A stretch of 56,291 nucleotides of DNA, taken from NCBI RefSeq assembly GCF_029871205.1, contig NZ_SSOJ01000066.1:1-56291 (forward strand), in the 5' to 3' direction. This stretch comes from Pseudomonas sp. BN417 (GTDB lineage Bacteria > Pseudomonadota > Gammaproteobacteria > Pseudomonadales > Pseudomonadaceae). The first letter of the stretch is position 1. Each line of letters opens with the position of its first letter. Shown here one piece after another: positions 33,367 to 42,575 of the stretch. A program made the position numbers and the translations under genes. Below the pieces are notes generated by a model. The model was given only the letters and a program-made list of their open reading frames with translations. It had not been told where the DNA came from and ran no database searches.

Positions 33367-33983
33367 CAGATCTTTCCGTTGACGTCGACCAGGATGGGGT
33401 AGAGCGAAGCCACCAGCAGCAGGGCCATGCCGATGTTGAACAGGCGCAGGATGCGCGGCTCCGCCAACCAGCGGCGCAGCAGGCTGCCGGCGACCGTCCA
33501 GAGGCCAACGCTGGGGCAGTTGATCAGGGCGAACAGCGCAGCGATCAACACCACGTTGACCACGAAGTTTTCCTGCGGGGTGTAGGTGGTGATCGCACCG
33601 ATGGCCATCACCCACGCCTTGGGGTTCACCCACTGGAAGGCGGCGGCCTGAAGAAAGGTGAAGGGTTTCGGCCGCTTCTCCGCGTTGCCTTCGTCCGGCG
33701 CGCCGGAACCGGCGATCTTCCAGGCCAGATAAAGCAGGTAGGCGGCACCGCCGTAGCGCAGCAGGGTATAGAGGGCCGGCACCTGCTCGAAGACCTGGCT
33801 GAGGCCCAGTCCGACGGCCATCACCAGCACCATGAAACCGAGGCTGATGCCGAGCATGTGCGGCAGGCTGCGGCGCACGCCGAAGTTCACTCCGGAGGCG
33901 AGCAGCATCATGTTGTTGGGGCCGGGCGTCACCGAGGTGACGAAAGCGAAGAGGACGAAGGCGAAGATCAGTTCCAGGCTCAT
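33366..33983 (-). CDS. LysE/RhtB-family amino-acid exporter
   Basis: 205 residues with about six membrane segments and the family start FVTSVTPGPNNMMLLASG. The ATG at 33983 is chosen because the conserved N-terminal helix begins there; the longer frame is a run-through. It exports amino acids or related metabolites. It forms a two-gene unit with the BenE-like symporter, an unusual pairing of exporter and importer. Confidence 0.87.
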   Translation of the reverse strand: MSLELIFAFVLFAFVTSVTPGPNNMMLLASGVNFGVRRSLPHMLGISLGFMVLVMAVGLGLSQVFEQVPALYTLLRYGGAAYLLYLAWKIAGSGAPDEGNAEKRPKPFTFLQAAAFQWVNPKAWVMAIGAITTYTPQENFVVNVVLIAALFALINCPSVGLWTVAGSLLRRWLAEPRILRLFNIGMALLLVASLYPILVDVNGKI

Positions 33984-34130
33984 GGCGGTCACTCGGTTGT
34001 TGTGCCCGCAGACTAAGGCCTGGTGCCTTGCAACGTCTCGATACAGCGACACGCGCGTTGACCGATACAGTCTGTTGGCACCCTGGGGATCAGCGGCTAC
34101 TGTGTTGTTTTTCCGCCTGGAGAGATGCAC

Positions 34131-34760
34131 ATGGATGAGAATCCTTACGCCGCCCCGCGGGTCGAGCTGGTGGAAGACGTCGGGACGCGGCAGATGAATG
34201 GCTGGAGCCCCAGGCAACTGGGGGTGCTGGCCTGGCTGAGCCTGGTCTGCGTGGTGGGAACCCTGACCCTGACCGGACTGGCCGTGGCCGCTGGCGCTCT
34301 GGAAGATCCGCTGATGATCCGCCTGTCCGATTGGCTGAGCGTGGCCCTGACCTTGCTCGGCTGCTACCTGCTGATTCGCCTGAAGCTTTTCGCCGAGGCG
34401 CGCTTTGCCGCCGAAGGACTGGCGCCTCCGGTCTGGGCCGTGATCATCGGCAGCCTGGTCGTCGAAGTGCTGGATTTCCTGATGGGCGATGCCAGCACCC
34501 AGCCGGGTTGGCCGATGCTGCTCTACTTCGGGGTGATCGCCGTGCTTGGCGCCCTGACCGCCTGGCTGGCGGTGCGGATGCTGAAGGTGCAGAACGCCTA
34601 CCCGGCATTCCGGGTCATGGCCTGGCTGAACCTGGTGGGCGGCATCATGATGGCCACCATCGTGCTGATGCTGCTGGGCCTGCTGCCGCTGATCGCCAGC
34701 AATGTGGCCATGATGCTGGTGTTCTTCCGCGCCGCGCGGGAGCTTCAGTCCGCCGCTTAA
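34131..34760 (+). CDS. Membrane protein of the DENPYxxP type
   Basis: 209 residues from ATG 34131, where GGAGAG sits 7-12 bases upstream; ATG 34125 touches that box and is less likely. The start MDENPYAAPRVELVED is a recurrent signature of small gammaproteobacterial inner-membrane proteins. Five hydrophobic segments follow. Function unknown. Its stop overlaps the convergent MarR gene by 4 bp. Confidence 0.75.
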   Translation: MDENPYAAPRVELVEDVGTRQMNGWSPRQLGVLAWLSLVCVVGTLTLTGLAVAAGALEDPLMIRLSDWLSVALTLLGCYLLIRLKLFAEARFAAEGLAPPVWAVIIGSLVVEVLDFLMGDASTQPGWPMLLYFGVIAVLGALTAWLAVRMLKVQNAYPAFRVMAWLNLVGGIMMATIVLMLLGLLPLIASNVAMMLVFFRAARELQSAA

Positions 34761-35212
34761 CCCTCGGCGGCTTCGTTCTGCCGTGCGGTGGAAATGGCCT
34801 GGTTGACCTGCAGCCAGCCGCGCACCGCCTCTTCCCCGGCCTCACCGAAGGCGCGCTGCAACAGACGCGTCTGCTCCCGGCGCAGGGCCTGTTCCAGCTT
34901 CGCTCCCTCGGCGGTGAAGCCCAGCAGGCGCTTACGCTTGTCATCGACCGCGGCCACGCTTTCCACCAGGTGCATCTCGATCAGCTGGCGCAGCGGCGTG
35001 TTCAGCGCCTGCTTGGTCACGCCCAGGTAGCCCAGCAGTTCCTTGACGCTCAGCCCCGGGTACTTGGCGATGAAGAACAGGATGCGGTGGTGCACCCGCG
35101 ACAGGCCGCGACGGGCGAGTATTTCGTCCGGCTTGCTGGTGAAGGCCTGGTAGCCGAAGAAGAAGGCTTCCATGGCAGCCTGCTGAATGGCGGGATTTTT
35201 CAGGTCAAGCAT
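34757..35212 (-). CDS. MarR-family transcriptional regulator
   Basis: 151 residues. The winged helix-turn-helix runs from about 50 to 110 (LSVKELLGYLGVTKQALNTPLRQLIEMHLVE, then the basic wing DDKRKRLLGFT). It is divergent from the aminotransferase gene, with an 82-bp gap, and probably regulates itself and that gene. No ligand can be inferred. Confidence 0.88.
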   Translation of the reverse strand: MLDLKNPAIQQAAMEAFFFGYQAFTSKPDEILARRGLSRVHHRILFFIAKYPGLSVKELLGYLGVTKQALNTPLRQLIEMHLVESVAAVDDKRKRLLGFTAEGAKLEQALRREQTRLLQRAFGEAGEEAVRGWLQVNQAISTARQNEAAEG

Positions 35213-35294
35213 ATTGACGTATCTGTTGCGGGCGTCGTAGTTTCGGTCAAGCAGTTTGACTTAATTTCCTCGCTTCCGCACCCGGTGACAATCC

Positions 35295-36461
35295 ATGGCC
35301 TTCTCCGAACGCATCGCCCGCCTGAAAAGCTCTCTGATCCGCGAAATCCTTGCCGCCGCCCAGCGTCCGGAAGTGATGTCCTTCGCCGGAGGCCTGCCGG
35401 CCGAGCCGATGCTGCCGAAGGTGGAGTGGGCCGAGATGCCGGCGAGCATGGGCCAGTACGGCATGAGTGAAGGCGAGCCTGCCCTGCGCGAGGCCATCGC
35501 CGCCGAGGCGCGGGCGCTCGGCGTGCCCTGCGAAGCCAGCCAGGTGCTGATCGTCAGCGGTTCCCAGCAGACCCTGGACCTGGCCTCCAAGCTGTTTATC
35601 GATCCGGGCACCGAAGTGCTGTTGGAAGCGCCCACCTACCTGGCGGCCCTGCAGGCCTTCCAGCTATTCGGCGCCGACTGCATCGCCGTGCCCCAGGAAG
35701 CCGACGGTCCGGAAATCGCCGCCCTGCGCCAGCGCCTGGAGCAGCACAAGCCGGCCTTCGCCTATCTGATCCCGACCTTCCAGAACCCGTCCGGCACCCG
35801 CTACAGCGAGGCCAAGCGCGACGCGGTCGCCGCGCTGCTGGACGAGTTCGGCGTGACCCTGATCGAAGACGAGCCCTACCGCGAGCTGGTGTTCGACGAG
35901 GGCAGCGCCACCCCCATCGTCACCCGCCTGAAGAAGGCCAGCTGGATCTACACCGGCACCGTGTCCAAGACGCTGCTGCCGGGCCTGCGGGTGGGCTTCC
36001 TGATCGCCACCCCGGACCTGTTCCCGCACCTGCTGCGCCTGAAGCAGTCCGCCGATCTGCACACCAACCGCATCGGCCAGTGGCAGGCGCTGCAATGGTT
36101 CGGCACCGAGCAGTACCGCCAGCACCTGGCCGAGCTGCGTGACTTCTACCGCGTACGCCGCGATTCCATGCAGGCTGCGCTGGAGCAACACTTCGGCGAG
36201 CTGGCCACCTGGGAAGTGCCCCAGGGCGGGCTGTTCTTCTGGCTGACCCTGAAGCAGCCGCTGGATACCCGCACCCTGCTGAAGCCTGCGCTGGAGCAGA
36301 ACGTCGCCTTCATGCCGGGCGAGCCATTCTTCATCGACCCGGACAAGCATCCGGGCCACCTGCGCCTGAACTTCAGCCACGTGGCGCCTGAGCGCCTGGG
36401 CGAAGGCCTCAAGCGGCTCGCGGGCGTCATCCGCCAGGCACAAGCGGCCGAGGCCGCCTGA
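35295..36461 (+). CDS. PLP-dependent aminotransferase (2-aminoadipate/LysN-like)
   Basis: 388 residues, class I/II fold-type I. The start FSERIARLKSSLIREIL and MSFAGGLPAEPMLP are typical of the 2-aminoadipate-transaminase branch. PTFQNPSGTRYS, EDEPYRELVF and the Schiff-base Lys in TGTVSKTLLPGLRVGF are all present. There is no N-terminal GntR helix-turn-helix, so it is an enzyme, not a MocR regulator. It probably transaminates hydrophobic or branched amino acids. The next gene, a GST, follows by 18 bp. Confidence 0.87.
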   Translation: MAFSERIARLKSSLIREILAAAQRPEVMSFAGGLPAEPMLPKVEWAEMPASMGQYGMSEGEPALREAIAAEARALGVPCEASQVLIVSGSQQTLDLASKLFIDPGTEVLLEAPTYLAALQAFQLFGADCIAVPQEADGPEIAALRQRLEQHKPAFAYLIPTFQNPSGTRYSEAKRDAVAALLDEFGVTLIEDEPYRELVFDEGSATPIVTRLKKASWIYTGTVSKTLLPGLRVGFLIATPDLFPHLLRLKQSADLHTNRIGQWQALQWFGTEQYRQHLAELRDFYRVRRDSMQAALEQHFGELATWEVPQGGLFFWLTLKQPLDTRTLLKPALEQNVAFMPGEPFFIDPDKHPGHLRLNFSHVAPERLGEGLKRLAGVIRQAQAAEAA

Positions 36462-36479
36462 CAGATTAGGAGGGGAGAG

Positions 36480-37082
36480 ATGTACAAGGTCTACGGCGAT
36501 TACATTTCCGGCAACTGCTACAAGGTCAAGCTGATCCTCAACCTGCTCGGCCTGCCGTATCAGTGGATTCCGGTGGACATCCTCAAGGGCGAGACCCAGA
36601 GCCCCGAGTTCCTGGAGAAGAACCCCAACGGCAAGATCCCGGTGCTGGAGCTGGACGACGGCACCACCCTCTGGGAATCCAACGCCATCCTGAATTTCCT
36701 CGCCGAGGGCAGCGACCTGCTGCCCAGCGAACCGCGCCTGCGCACCCAGGTGCTGCAGTGGCAGTTCTTCGAGCAGTACAGCCACGAGCCCTATGTTGCG
36801 GTGGCGCGCTTCATCCGGCTGTACCAGGGCATGCCGGAAGAGCGCCTGGAGGAATACAAGGTCTGCCATGCGCGTGGGCACAAGGCGCTGAAGGTGATGG
36901 AGAAGCAGCTGCAACGCACGCCCTACCTGGTGGGCGAGCAGTATTCCATCGCCGATATCGCCCTCTATGCCTACACCCATGTGGCCCACGAAGGCGGTTT
37001 CGACCTCTCCGGCTATCCGGCCGTTCTCGCCTGGCTGGACCGCGTGGCCAGCCACCCGCGGCATGTGGGCATGCAGGACTGA
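36480..37082 (+). CDS. Glutathione S-transferase family protein
   Basis: 200 residues: thioredoxin-like N-terminal domain (YKVYGDYISGNCYKVKLIL, cis-Pro loop GKIPVLELDDG, ESNAILNFLAEGS) and an all-helical C-terminal domain. AGGAGGGGAGAG lies just before the ATG, a strong site. Tight spacing to the aminotransferase suggests one transcript. Confidence 0.9.
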   Translation: MYKVYGDYISGNCYKVKLILNLLGLPYQWIPVDILKGETQSPEFLEKNPNGKIPVLELDDGTTLWESNAILNFLAEGSDLLPSEPRLRTQVLQWQFFEQYSHEPYVAVARFIRLYQGMPEERLEEYKVCHARGHKALKVMEKQLQRTPYLVGEQYSIADIALYAYTHVAHEGGFDLSGYPAVLAWLDRVASHPRHVGMQD

Positions 37083-37102
37083 GCGTGCTCGATCCCAGGA
37101 AG

Positions 37103-37125
37103 AAGCCGGCGCAAGCCGGCTTTTT
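37103..37125 (+). terminator. Terminator after the GST gene
   Basis: AAGCCGGC/GCCGGCTT stem with a 4-nt loop and T5 tail. Confidence 0.85.
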
Positions 37126-37157
37126 CGTCCAGGGATGTTGGCGACATGAAACCGAGT

Positions 37158-37217
37158 AGGGTGCGCCGTGCGCACCAGGATGCTCGCGCGCAGGTCTAGG
37201 CGCGCATGGCGCACCCT
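37158..37217. repeat. Palindromic intergenic repeat (AGGGTGCGCC family)
   Basis: AGGGTGCGCC (37158-37167) and its inverse (37208-37217) with inner GTGCGCAC. Another dispersed Pseudomonas-type repeat. Confidence 0.7.
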
Positions 37218-37306
37218 GCGGCCTGGCTTTTCCGTGGCGGGTTCATCAGCCCTGTACTAAGTTGGACGCTCCAGCCTGCCAACAGGCGTTGAGCGGAGTG
37301 CCGGCC

Positions 37307-37654
37307 ATGAAATACCGAGGCAGTTGCCACTGCGGGAAGATCGCATTCGAGGTCGAGGGCAGCCTGGAGCAGGTCATGGAGTGCAACTGCTCGCTGTGCA
37401 GTCGGCGCGGCTACCTGCTGTGGTTCGTTCCCCGGGAGCAGTTCAAGCTCTCCACGCCCGAGTCCGACCTGTCGACCTACCGCTTCAACCGCATGCACAT
37501 CGCCCATCACTTCTGTGCCACCTGCGGCTGCGCGCCCTATGGTGAAGCCACCGACCCCAAGGGCAAGGCCATGGCCGCAGTGAATGTCCGCTGCCTGGAG
37601 GATGTGCCCCTGGATGGGCTCAAGGTGGTGAAGGTGGACGGCAAGAGCTTCTAG
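37307..37654 (+). CDS. GFA-family zinc protein
   Basis: 115 residues. The zinc-binding Cys sets are CHCG near residue 8, CNCSLC near 30 and CATCGC near 70, as in the glutathione-dependent formaldehyde-activating/CENP-V family. Start ATG 37307 with GCGGAG upstream; a longer frame adds 15 non-conserved residues. Many family members are not formaldehyde enzymes, so the role is open. Confidence 0.87.
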   Translation: MKYRGSCHCGKIAFEVEGSLEQVMECNCSLCSRRGYLLWFVPREQFKLSTPESDLSTYRFNRMHIAHHFCATCGCAPYGEATDPKGKAMAAVNVRCLEDVPLDGLKVVKVDGKSF

Positions 37655-37888
37655 TCAGGCCCGGTCGCCGAAACCCAGGTAACTCACCAGTCCGCTGTCG
37701 AACAGCCCCCCGAGGGCCTCGGCCGCAGTACCGACGTCACCCTGGCTGGTGATGACCCAGAGGTCCGCTTCGAGAGCGTCCAGTTGGCCGCCAAGACTCG
37801 CGACCAGGCCTTGAAGGTGGGACGAAAGTCCGTCGGCGGACTGCCGGGCGGCGCGGATCAGGATGGTAAGGGTTGCCTGGTTCGACAT
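37655..37888 (-). CDS. Small conserved-looking hypothetical protein
   Basis: 77 residues with a good ribosome-binding site (AGGAG before the ATG). The pattern of alternating hydrophobic strand and helix (TLTILIRAA, LVASLGGQLDALEADLWVITS, LVSYLGFGD) hints at a small alpha/beta fold resembling ACT-like domains. It ends directly against the convergent GFA gene. Not recognised. Confidence 0.55.
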   Translation of the reverse strand: MSNQATLTILIRAARQSADGLSSHLQGLVASLGGQLDALEADLWVITSQGDVGTAAEALGGLFDSGLVSYLGFGDRA

Positions 37889-37929
37889 GCTCCATCTCCT
37901 GCTGCAGGTGTTGGAACGTTCGGCGGCGA

Positions 37930-38115
37930 TCAGCGGCTGTCCGGGTCGCCAGCCGGTTTGAGCTCGAATGCCTGGAAGCGTTCACCGCTCTCCGGTGTGA
38001 TGTCCCGGGCGAAGCCATGGGATGGGCCGGAGGTCGCTATCGCCATGCGGGCAGTGGAAAAGCCGAAACGCCCGAAGATGACGGAAAACAGTGGGTGGAG
38101 TCGGGGCAGGCACAT
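37930..38115 (-). CDS. Possible small protein, 61 residues
   Basis: Weakly supported. The ATG at 38115 has only AAGG upstream. The tail (GFARDITPESGERFQAFELKPAGDPDSR) reads like a real protein end, while the start is Cys/Phe-rich. If real it lies 41 bp before the 77-residue gene. The rest of the 37889-38254 gap shows no other gene. Confidence 0.3.
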   Translation of the reverse strand: MCLPRLHPLFSVIFGRFGFSTARMAIATSGPSHGFARDITPESGERFQAFELKPAGDPDSR

Positions 38116-38254
38116 GTGGATCAACCTTGCCGAAGCGAGTGCTGGGACGGGCTCAGATTGCGCCCGGCGCCGTTGAATCCCCATATCCAATTGCCTGGAA
38201 AATTCCGGGGCCAATGCCTGGGTGGTCTCATTCGCCGGTTCCTTGTCCGGCGCC

Positions 38255-38288
38255 CACGAAAAAGCCGGCTCGCGCCGGCTTTTTCGTG
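38255..38288. terminator. Strong bidirectional terminator after folE
   Basis: CACGAAAAAGCCGGC and its inverse form a 15-bp perfect stem with a 4-nt loop, carrying A5 and T5 tracts. Confidence 0.9.
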
Positions 38289-38300
38289 GAGTAGCGAAAC

Positions 38301-38849
38301 TCAGTTGTTGATCAGGCTGAGGAACTCGCTGCGGGTGGCGGCGTTCTCGCGGAACTCGCCAAGCATCACCGAGGTGACCATGGAGGAGTTCTGCTTCTCC
38401 ACGCCGCGCATCATCATGCACATGTGCTGGGCTTCGATGACCACGGCCACGCCCAGGGCACCGGTGACCTTCTGCACGGCCTCGGCGATCTCGCGGCTGA
38501 GGTTTTCCTGGATCTGCAGGCGGCGGGCGTACATGTCGACGATGCGTGCCACCTTGGACAGGCCCAGGACCTTGCCGTTGGGAATGTAGGCGACATGGGC
38601 CTTGCCGATGAACGGCAGCAGGTGGTGTTCGCACAGCGAATACAGCTCGATGTGCTTGACCAGCACCATTTCGCTGTTATCGGAGCTGAACAGGGCGCCA
38701 TTGGTGACTTCTTCCAGCGTCTGCTCGTAGCCACGGCAGAGGTACTGCATCGCTTTTGCGGCGCGCTTCGGGGTATCGAGCAGGCCTTCGCGGGAGACGT
38801 CCTCGCCGATCTGGCCGAGGATCGCGGTGTAATGCTGTTCCAGGGACAT
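38301..38849 (-). CDS. folE: GTP cyclohydrolase I
   Basis: 182 residues, normal length. Zinc and active-site motifs [18 protein letters not shown] and [10 protein letters not shown] are intact. It converts GTP to dihydroneopterin triphosphate for folate synthesis. Pseudomonads carry more than one folE; this copy sits beside the Smr gene as in PA1674. Confidence 0.95.
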   Translation of the reverse strand: MSLEQHYTAILGQIGEDVSREGLLDTPKRAAKAMQYLCRGYEQTLEEVTNGALFSSDNSEMVLVKHIELYSLCEHHLLPFIGKAHVAYIPNGKVLGLSKVARIVDMYARRLQIQENLSREIAEAVQKVTGALGVAVVIEAQHMCMMMRGVEKQNSSMVTSVMLGEFRENAATRSEFLSLINN

Positions 38850-38950
38850 GGAAATTCCTGTGGGGTTTTACGCAATGGCGCAGGGTAGGGCGCGCCGGGG
38901 CCGTTGGCAAGGGCAGGCTGTACTTGCCGACAGCCTGCGGACCGGATACC

Positions 38951-39523
38951 TCATTCGTCGCGGCCTTCCAGCATGGTTCGGCGCAGCATTACATAGACGG
39001 CGCCGGTGCCGCCGTGCTTGGGCAGGCAGGAGGTGAAGCCCAGCACCTGAGGGTGCTGGCGCAGCCAGGTGTTGACGTGGCTCTTGATCAGTGGGCGCTT
39101 GCCGTCCAGGCGCGCCGCCTTGCCGTGGGTCACGCGGATGCAACGCACTTCGAAGCGTGTAGCTTCGGCAATGAAGTCCCAGAGGGTTTCCCGTGCCTTC
39201 TCCACCGTCATGCCGTGCAGGTCGAGGCTGCCCTCGAAGCCGATCTGGCCAAGCTTGAGCTTGCGCATCTGGCCTTCCTGCACGCCATCGCGGGCCCAGT
39301 GCAGTTCGTCCTCGGCGCCCACGTCTATGACGAACAGGTCGGACAGCCCGTCCACCTTGACGCTGGCTACGCCCGAGGTCGCGTTCTGCCGGCGGTTGGC
39401 GAGCTGCTTCCGGTCGGGGCGCGCCTTGCCGGTGTCGGCGCGATCGTTCTGGATGCGCTTCACGCCGCGCATCTCCATGGCGAACAGGGAGCTTTCGTCG
39501 TTTTTCTGGGCTTCGTCTTGCAT
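38951..39523 (-). CDS. Smr-domain protein (YdaL/SmrB-like nuclease)
   Basis: 190 residues. The C-terminal Smr domain shows DLHGMTVEKA, RVTHGKAARLDGKR and KHGGTGAVYV. The N-terminal 80 residues are charged and less ordered. Smr domains nick or cleave nucleic acids; SmrB cleaves mRNA at collided ribosomes in E. coli. Whether this one does is not known. Confidence 0.9.
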   Translation of the reverse strand: MQDEAQKNDESSLFAMEMRGVKRIQNDRADTGKARPDRKQLANRRQNATSGVASVKVDGLSDLFVIDVGAEDELHWARDGVQEGQMRKLKLGQIGFEGSLDLHGMTVEKARETLWDFIAEATRFEVRCIRVTHGKAARLDGKRPLIKSHVNTWLRQHPQVLGFTSCLPKHGGTGAVYVMLRRTMLEGRDE

Positions 39524-39573
39524 ACAGGCCTCCGCGAAGGGCGGCTAGTTTACCCAAATGCCCCGCGCGAGGC

Positions 39574-39894
39574 TCAATCGCGTTTCTTCATCAGATGCGG
39601 GGACAGGCTGAGGTCGCTGCGCCGCCGCGAACGCCGTCGGCACAGGCGCCAGGCGAGCACGCCGACCCAGAGGAACAGCAGGCCGAAGAGCAGCAGCACG
39701 ATGGCGGCGCCGGTGCTGTCGTTGAGCGGGCCAAGTGCTGGTGGGCGGCCCAGCAGGGTGGCGGTGCCGGCCATCGCCAGCAGCACGCCAAATCCGGCAA
39801 AGAGCGCGGCCAGTGCCGCCGCGAATCGCCAGCGCCAGCTGCCCGGGCCCCTTGGGCGCAGGCGGCGGGCATCGAAACCATCGGATAACTTCAT
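39574..39894 (-). CDS. Small two-helix membrane protein
   Basis: 106 residues, two hydrophobic segments near 23-48 and 63-84, basic at both ends (RRLRPRGPGSWRWR and RRRSRRRSD). It is in the position of the small membrane gene next to PA1675 in P. aeruginosa. Function unknown. Confidence 0.7.
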   Translation of the reverse strand: MKLSDGFDARRLRPRGPGSWRWRFAAALAALFAGFGVLLAMAGTATLLGRPPALGPLNDSTGAAIVLLLFGLLFLWVGVLAWRLCRRRSRRRSDLSLSPHLMKKRD

Positions 39895-39991
39895 CCGGAC
39901 GTCCTCTTGCTTGATCGGGGTATGACCGGCACCAGCTGGCGTGGTTCCGGTCGTCCTTCCGATGGATGTCGCGGGATGTAACGGCGTGTCC

Positions 39992-40588
39992 CTAGATGAG
40001 CGCCTTGGCCTGCGGCACCACGCTGGCGAAGTTGTCGGCGAGGGCGATCACTTCGACACGGTGCATCTCGTTTGCGCTGATCACGCCGCCATCGACGGTC
40101 GGCAGGTCGCGGGTCGCGCAGGCGGCGCTCACCAGCGTACAGCGATAACCATAGTCCTTGGCGGCGCGAACCGTGGTGCTGACGCTGGAGTGGGTCATGA
40201 AGCCGCAGACGATCAGGTCCAGATGGCCGATCGCCTGCAGCCGATCATGCAGGTCGGTGCCGGCGAAGGCGTTGGGCAGGCGCTTCTCGACCACGATCTC
40301 GCCGGGCAGGGGCGCGGCTTCTGGAAGGTGCTGGCCGCGTTCGCCGCGAGGGTCGAGCAGGCCGCCGGGAACGCCGAGGTGCTTGACGTGGACGATGGCG
40401 CTGCCCATGGCACGGGCGGCGGCGAGCAGGCTGGCGATCTCGCCGAGGGCGGCATCCAGGCCGGGCAGGGCTAGGACACCGCTGCGGTACTCTTCCTGAG
40501 CGTCGATGATCACCAGGGTGGCATTGTTCAGGCTGGCCGGCGGGTAGCCGCGGCCACTGAGCTGGAACATGGATTTCGGGGCGGACAT
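39992..40588 (-). CDS. Isochorismatase-family cysteine hydrolase
   Basis: 198 residues. Catalytic triad positions are Asp in VIIDAQEEY, Lys in [10 protein letters not shown] and Cys in [28 protein letters not shown] is the typical cis-peptide region. The ATG at 40588 follows CGGAGA. It hydrolyses an amide or enol ether of unknown identity. Confidence 0.88.
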   Translation of the reverse strand: MSAPKSMFQLSGRGYPPASLNNATLVIIDAQEEYRSGVLALPGLDAALGEIASLLAAARAMGSAIVHVKHLGVPGGLLDPRGERGQHLPEAAPLPGEIVVEKRLPNAFAGTDLHDRLQAIGHLDLIVCGFMTHSSVSTTVRAAKDYGYRCTLVSAACATRDLPTVDGGVISANEMHRVEVIALADNFASVVPQAKALI

Positions 40589-40813
40589 GCGAATCTCCGG
40601 GTACGACTTGGCCACTATTGTCCGCCCTGCGGAGGAATAAGTGAACCATGGACCAAGGTCCAGTTGCCCGCCAGCACCTCGGCAGGTCGCCGGCCAAGGG
40701 GCGCTGACCCACCTGCCTTCGGTTTCGCGGGCTGCCGTTCGTCTCCCCCCTGGAAGCTGCCCCGAAACAGGAGGGGTGCTAGAATCGACGGCCCGCTTTC
40801 TGAGGTAGTCGAC

Positions 40814-41728
40814 GTGTCCGAGTCCCGCCTGCGCACCCTGCGTGATCACATTCGCTGGGCTGTCAGCCGTTTCCATGCTGAAAACCTGTTCTTCGGTCAT
40901 GGCACCGACAATGCCTGGGATGAGGCCCGCCAACTGGTGCTGGGCGCCCTGCACCTGCCCTACGAGATAGCCGACAGTTACCTGGACTGCCGCCTGGAAG
41001 AGGACGAATGCGCGCACCTGCGCGAGCTGCTGCGTCGCCGCATCGAAGAGCGTGTGCCGGTGGCCTATCTGCTCGGGGAGGCCTGGTTCTGTGGCATGCC
41101 CTTCGTGGTCGACGAGCGCGTGCTGGTGCCCCGATCGCCCATCGCCGAGCTGATCCAGCAGCGTTTCTCCCCCTGGCTGCCCCAGGAGCCGACGCGCATC
41201 CTCGACCTCTGCACCGGCTCGGGCTGCATCGGCATCGCCTGCGCCCACGCCTTCTCTCAGGCCGAGGTGGTCCTGGGCGACCTGTCTTTCGATGCCCTGG
41301 AAGTGGCCAACCTCAATATCGAGCGCCACGGCCTGGAGGACCGGGTCTATACGGTGCAGGGCGACGGCTTCGATGGCCTGCCGGGGCAGCGCTTCGACCT
41401 GATCGTCTCCAACCCGCCCTATGTCGATGCCGAAGATTTCGCCGACATGCCGGCCGAGTACCATCATGAGCCCGAGCTGGGACTGGCCTGCGGTAACGAC
41501 GGCCTCGACCTGGTGCGGCGGATGCTGGCCGAAGCGGCCGATCACCTGAACGAAAAGGGCTTGCTGATCGTGGAAGTGGGCAACAGCCAGGAGCATGTGG
41601 AAGCGCTCTACCCGGAGGTGGACTTCCTCTGGCTGGACTTCGAGCATGGCGGCCACGGCGTGTTCATGCTCAGCGCCAGGCAGTGCCAGGAGCACCAGTC
41701 GCTGTTCCGTTCGCGGTTGCGCGGCTGA
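40814..41728 (+). CDS. prmB: Ribosomal protein L3 glutamine methyltransferase
   Basis: 304 residues from GTG 40814 (TGAGG box upstream). SAM-binding [13 protein letters not shown] and catalytic NPPYVD mark a HemK-type N5-glutamine methyltransferase, and the N-terminal domain fits PrmB rather than PrmC. It methylates L3 during ribosome assembly. The 225-bp gap upstream has no gene. Confidence 0.93.
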   Translation: MSESRLRTLRDHIRWAVSRFHAENLFFGHGTDNAWDEARQLVLGALHLPYEIADSYLDCRLEEDECAHLRELLRRRIEERVPVAYLLGEAWFCGMPFVVDERVLVPRSPIAELIQQRFSPWLPQEPTRILDLCTGSGCIGIACAHAFSQAEVVLGDLSFDALEVANLNIERHGLEDRVYTVQGDGFDGLPGQRFDLIVSNPPYVDAEDFADMPAEYHHEPELGLACGNDGLDLVRRMLAEAADHLNEKGLLIVEVGNSQEHVEALYPEVDFLWLDFEHGGHGVFMLSARQCQEHQSLFRSRLRG

Positions 41729-41741
41729 CCCCCGATCGGGG

Positions 41742-42521
41742 TCAGCGGGTGATGATCCAGATCAGCAGACCGGCCTGGAACAAGGCGAAGGCCACCAGGC
41801 AGGTGATGGTGAAGCGCAGGCCGCCGTCCTCGCGCTTGTAGACGGCGATCCGTTCTTCCAGCTTGCGAATTGCCACGTCCTGCCGCTGCAGGTTCTGGTC
41901 GGCCTGCTCCAGCATCGCGGCGGCCTCCTGCAGACCCACCCATTGCACCTTCTCGCGGTGCCAGTCGCCGTGCAGTTCGCTGACCCGGCTGGCGCCATAG
42001 CTGGCCTTCAGCTGCAGGCTGTCCAGATAGTTGACCTCGAAGCCCTGGGCCTTGAGCACATGGTCACGGCGCAGACGCGCTTCGTTGTCCAGGGCGTCCT
42101 TGGCCGGCAGGGCGCCGCCCTCGACCCGGTAGTGCGGCCAGCGTTGTTTGGCCCAGGCAATGCCCTGGGCCAGCAGGAAACGCCCCAGCCCGCGATTCTG
42201 CGGCTCCAGTTGCAGGCCGCCATCGGGACCGAAGCGAACCTCCTTGCTGCGGTGATCGGCCCAGACTTCCAGCAGGTTCTGTTCCTTGTGCACCTTCTGT
42301 CCCGGCAGCTCGATCACCAGCCGCAGCAGGCTCTGCTCCCGGCTGTGCCGTTCCACCCGGCCGAACTCGACGAAGCGCAGGGGCCGCACACCGGTGTGGC
42401 GGTCGATGGGCAGCGGGGACAGGCGCAGCAGTTCGAAGCGCTCGGTCGCCAGGTCGGCCCAGGGGTGGGGCTGGGGCGCGGCTTCCGCGCCACGCTGTTG
42501 CTCGGCTGGGCTTTCAGTCAT
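41742..42521 (-). CDS. Conserved hypothetical with C-terminal membrane anchor
   Basis: 259 residues. A mixed soluble part of about 195 residues is followed by a probable coiled coil (AAAMLEQADQNLQRQDVAIRKLEERIAVYKRED) and a C-terminal membrane helix (FTITCLVAFALFQAGLLIWII), so it is probably tail-anchored in the inner membrane. Part of the prmB-aroC syntenic run. Function unknown. Confidence 0.75.
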   Translation of the reverse strand: MTESPAEQQRGAEAAPQPHPWADLATERFELLRLSPLPIDRHTGVRPLRFVEFGRVERHSREQSLLRLVIELPGQKVHKEQNLLEVWADHRSKEVRFGPDGGLQLEPQNRGLGRFLLAQGIAWAKQRWPHYRVEGGALPAKDALDNEARLRRDHVLKAQGFEVNYLDSLQLKASYGASRVSELHGDWHREKVQWVGLQEAAAMLEQADQNLQRQDVAIRKLEERIAVYKREDGGLRFTITCLVAFALFQAGLLIWIITR

Positions 42522-42575
42522 GGGATGTACCTTCCAGGAACCTGCGAGACGAATGTAGTACGTCCGTCTAAGGCC

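Noticed and set aside
37930-38634. 234-codon minus-strand frame across the folE terminator
   Set aside because: It overlaps folE out of frame and crosses a strong terminator; only its last 61 codons are kept as a weak candidate.
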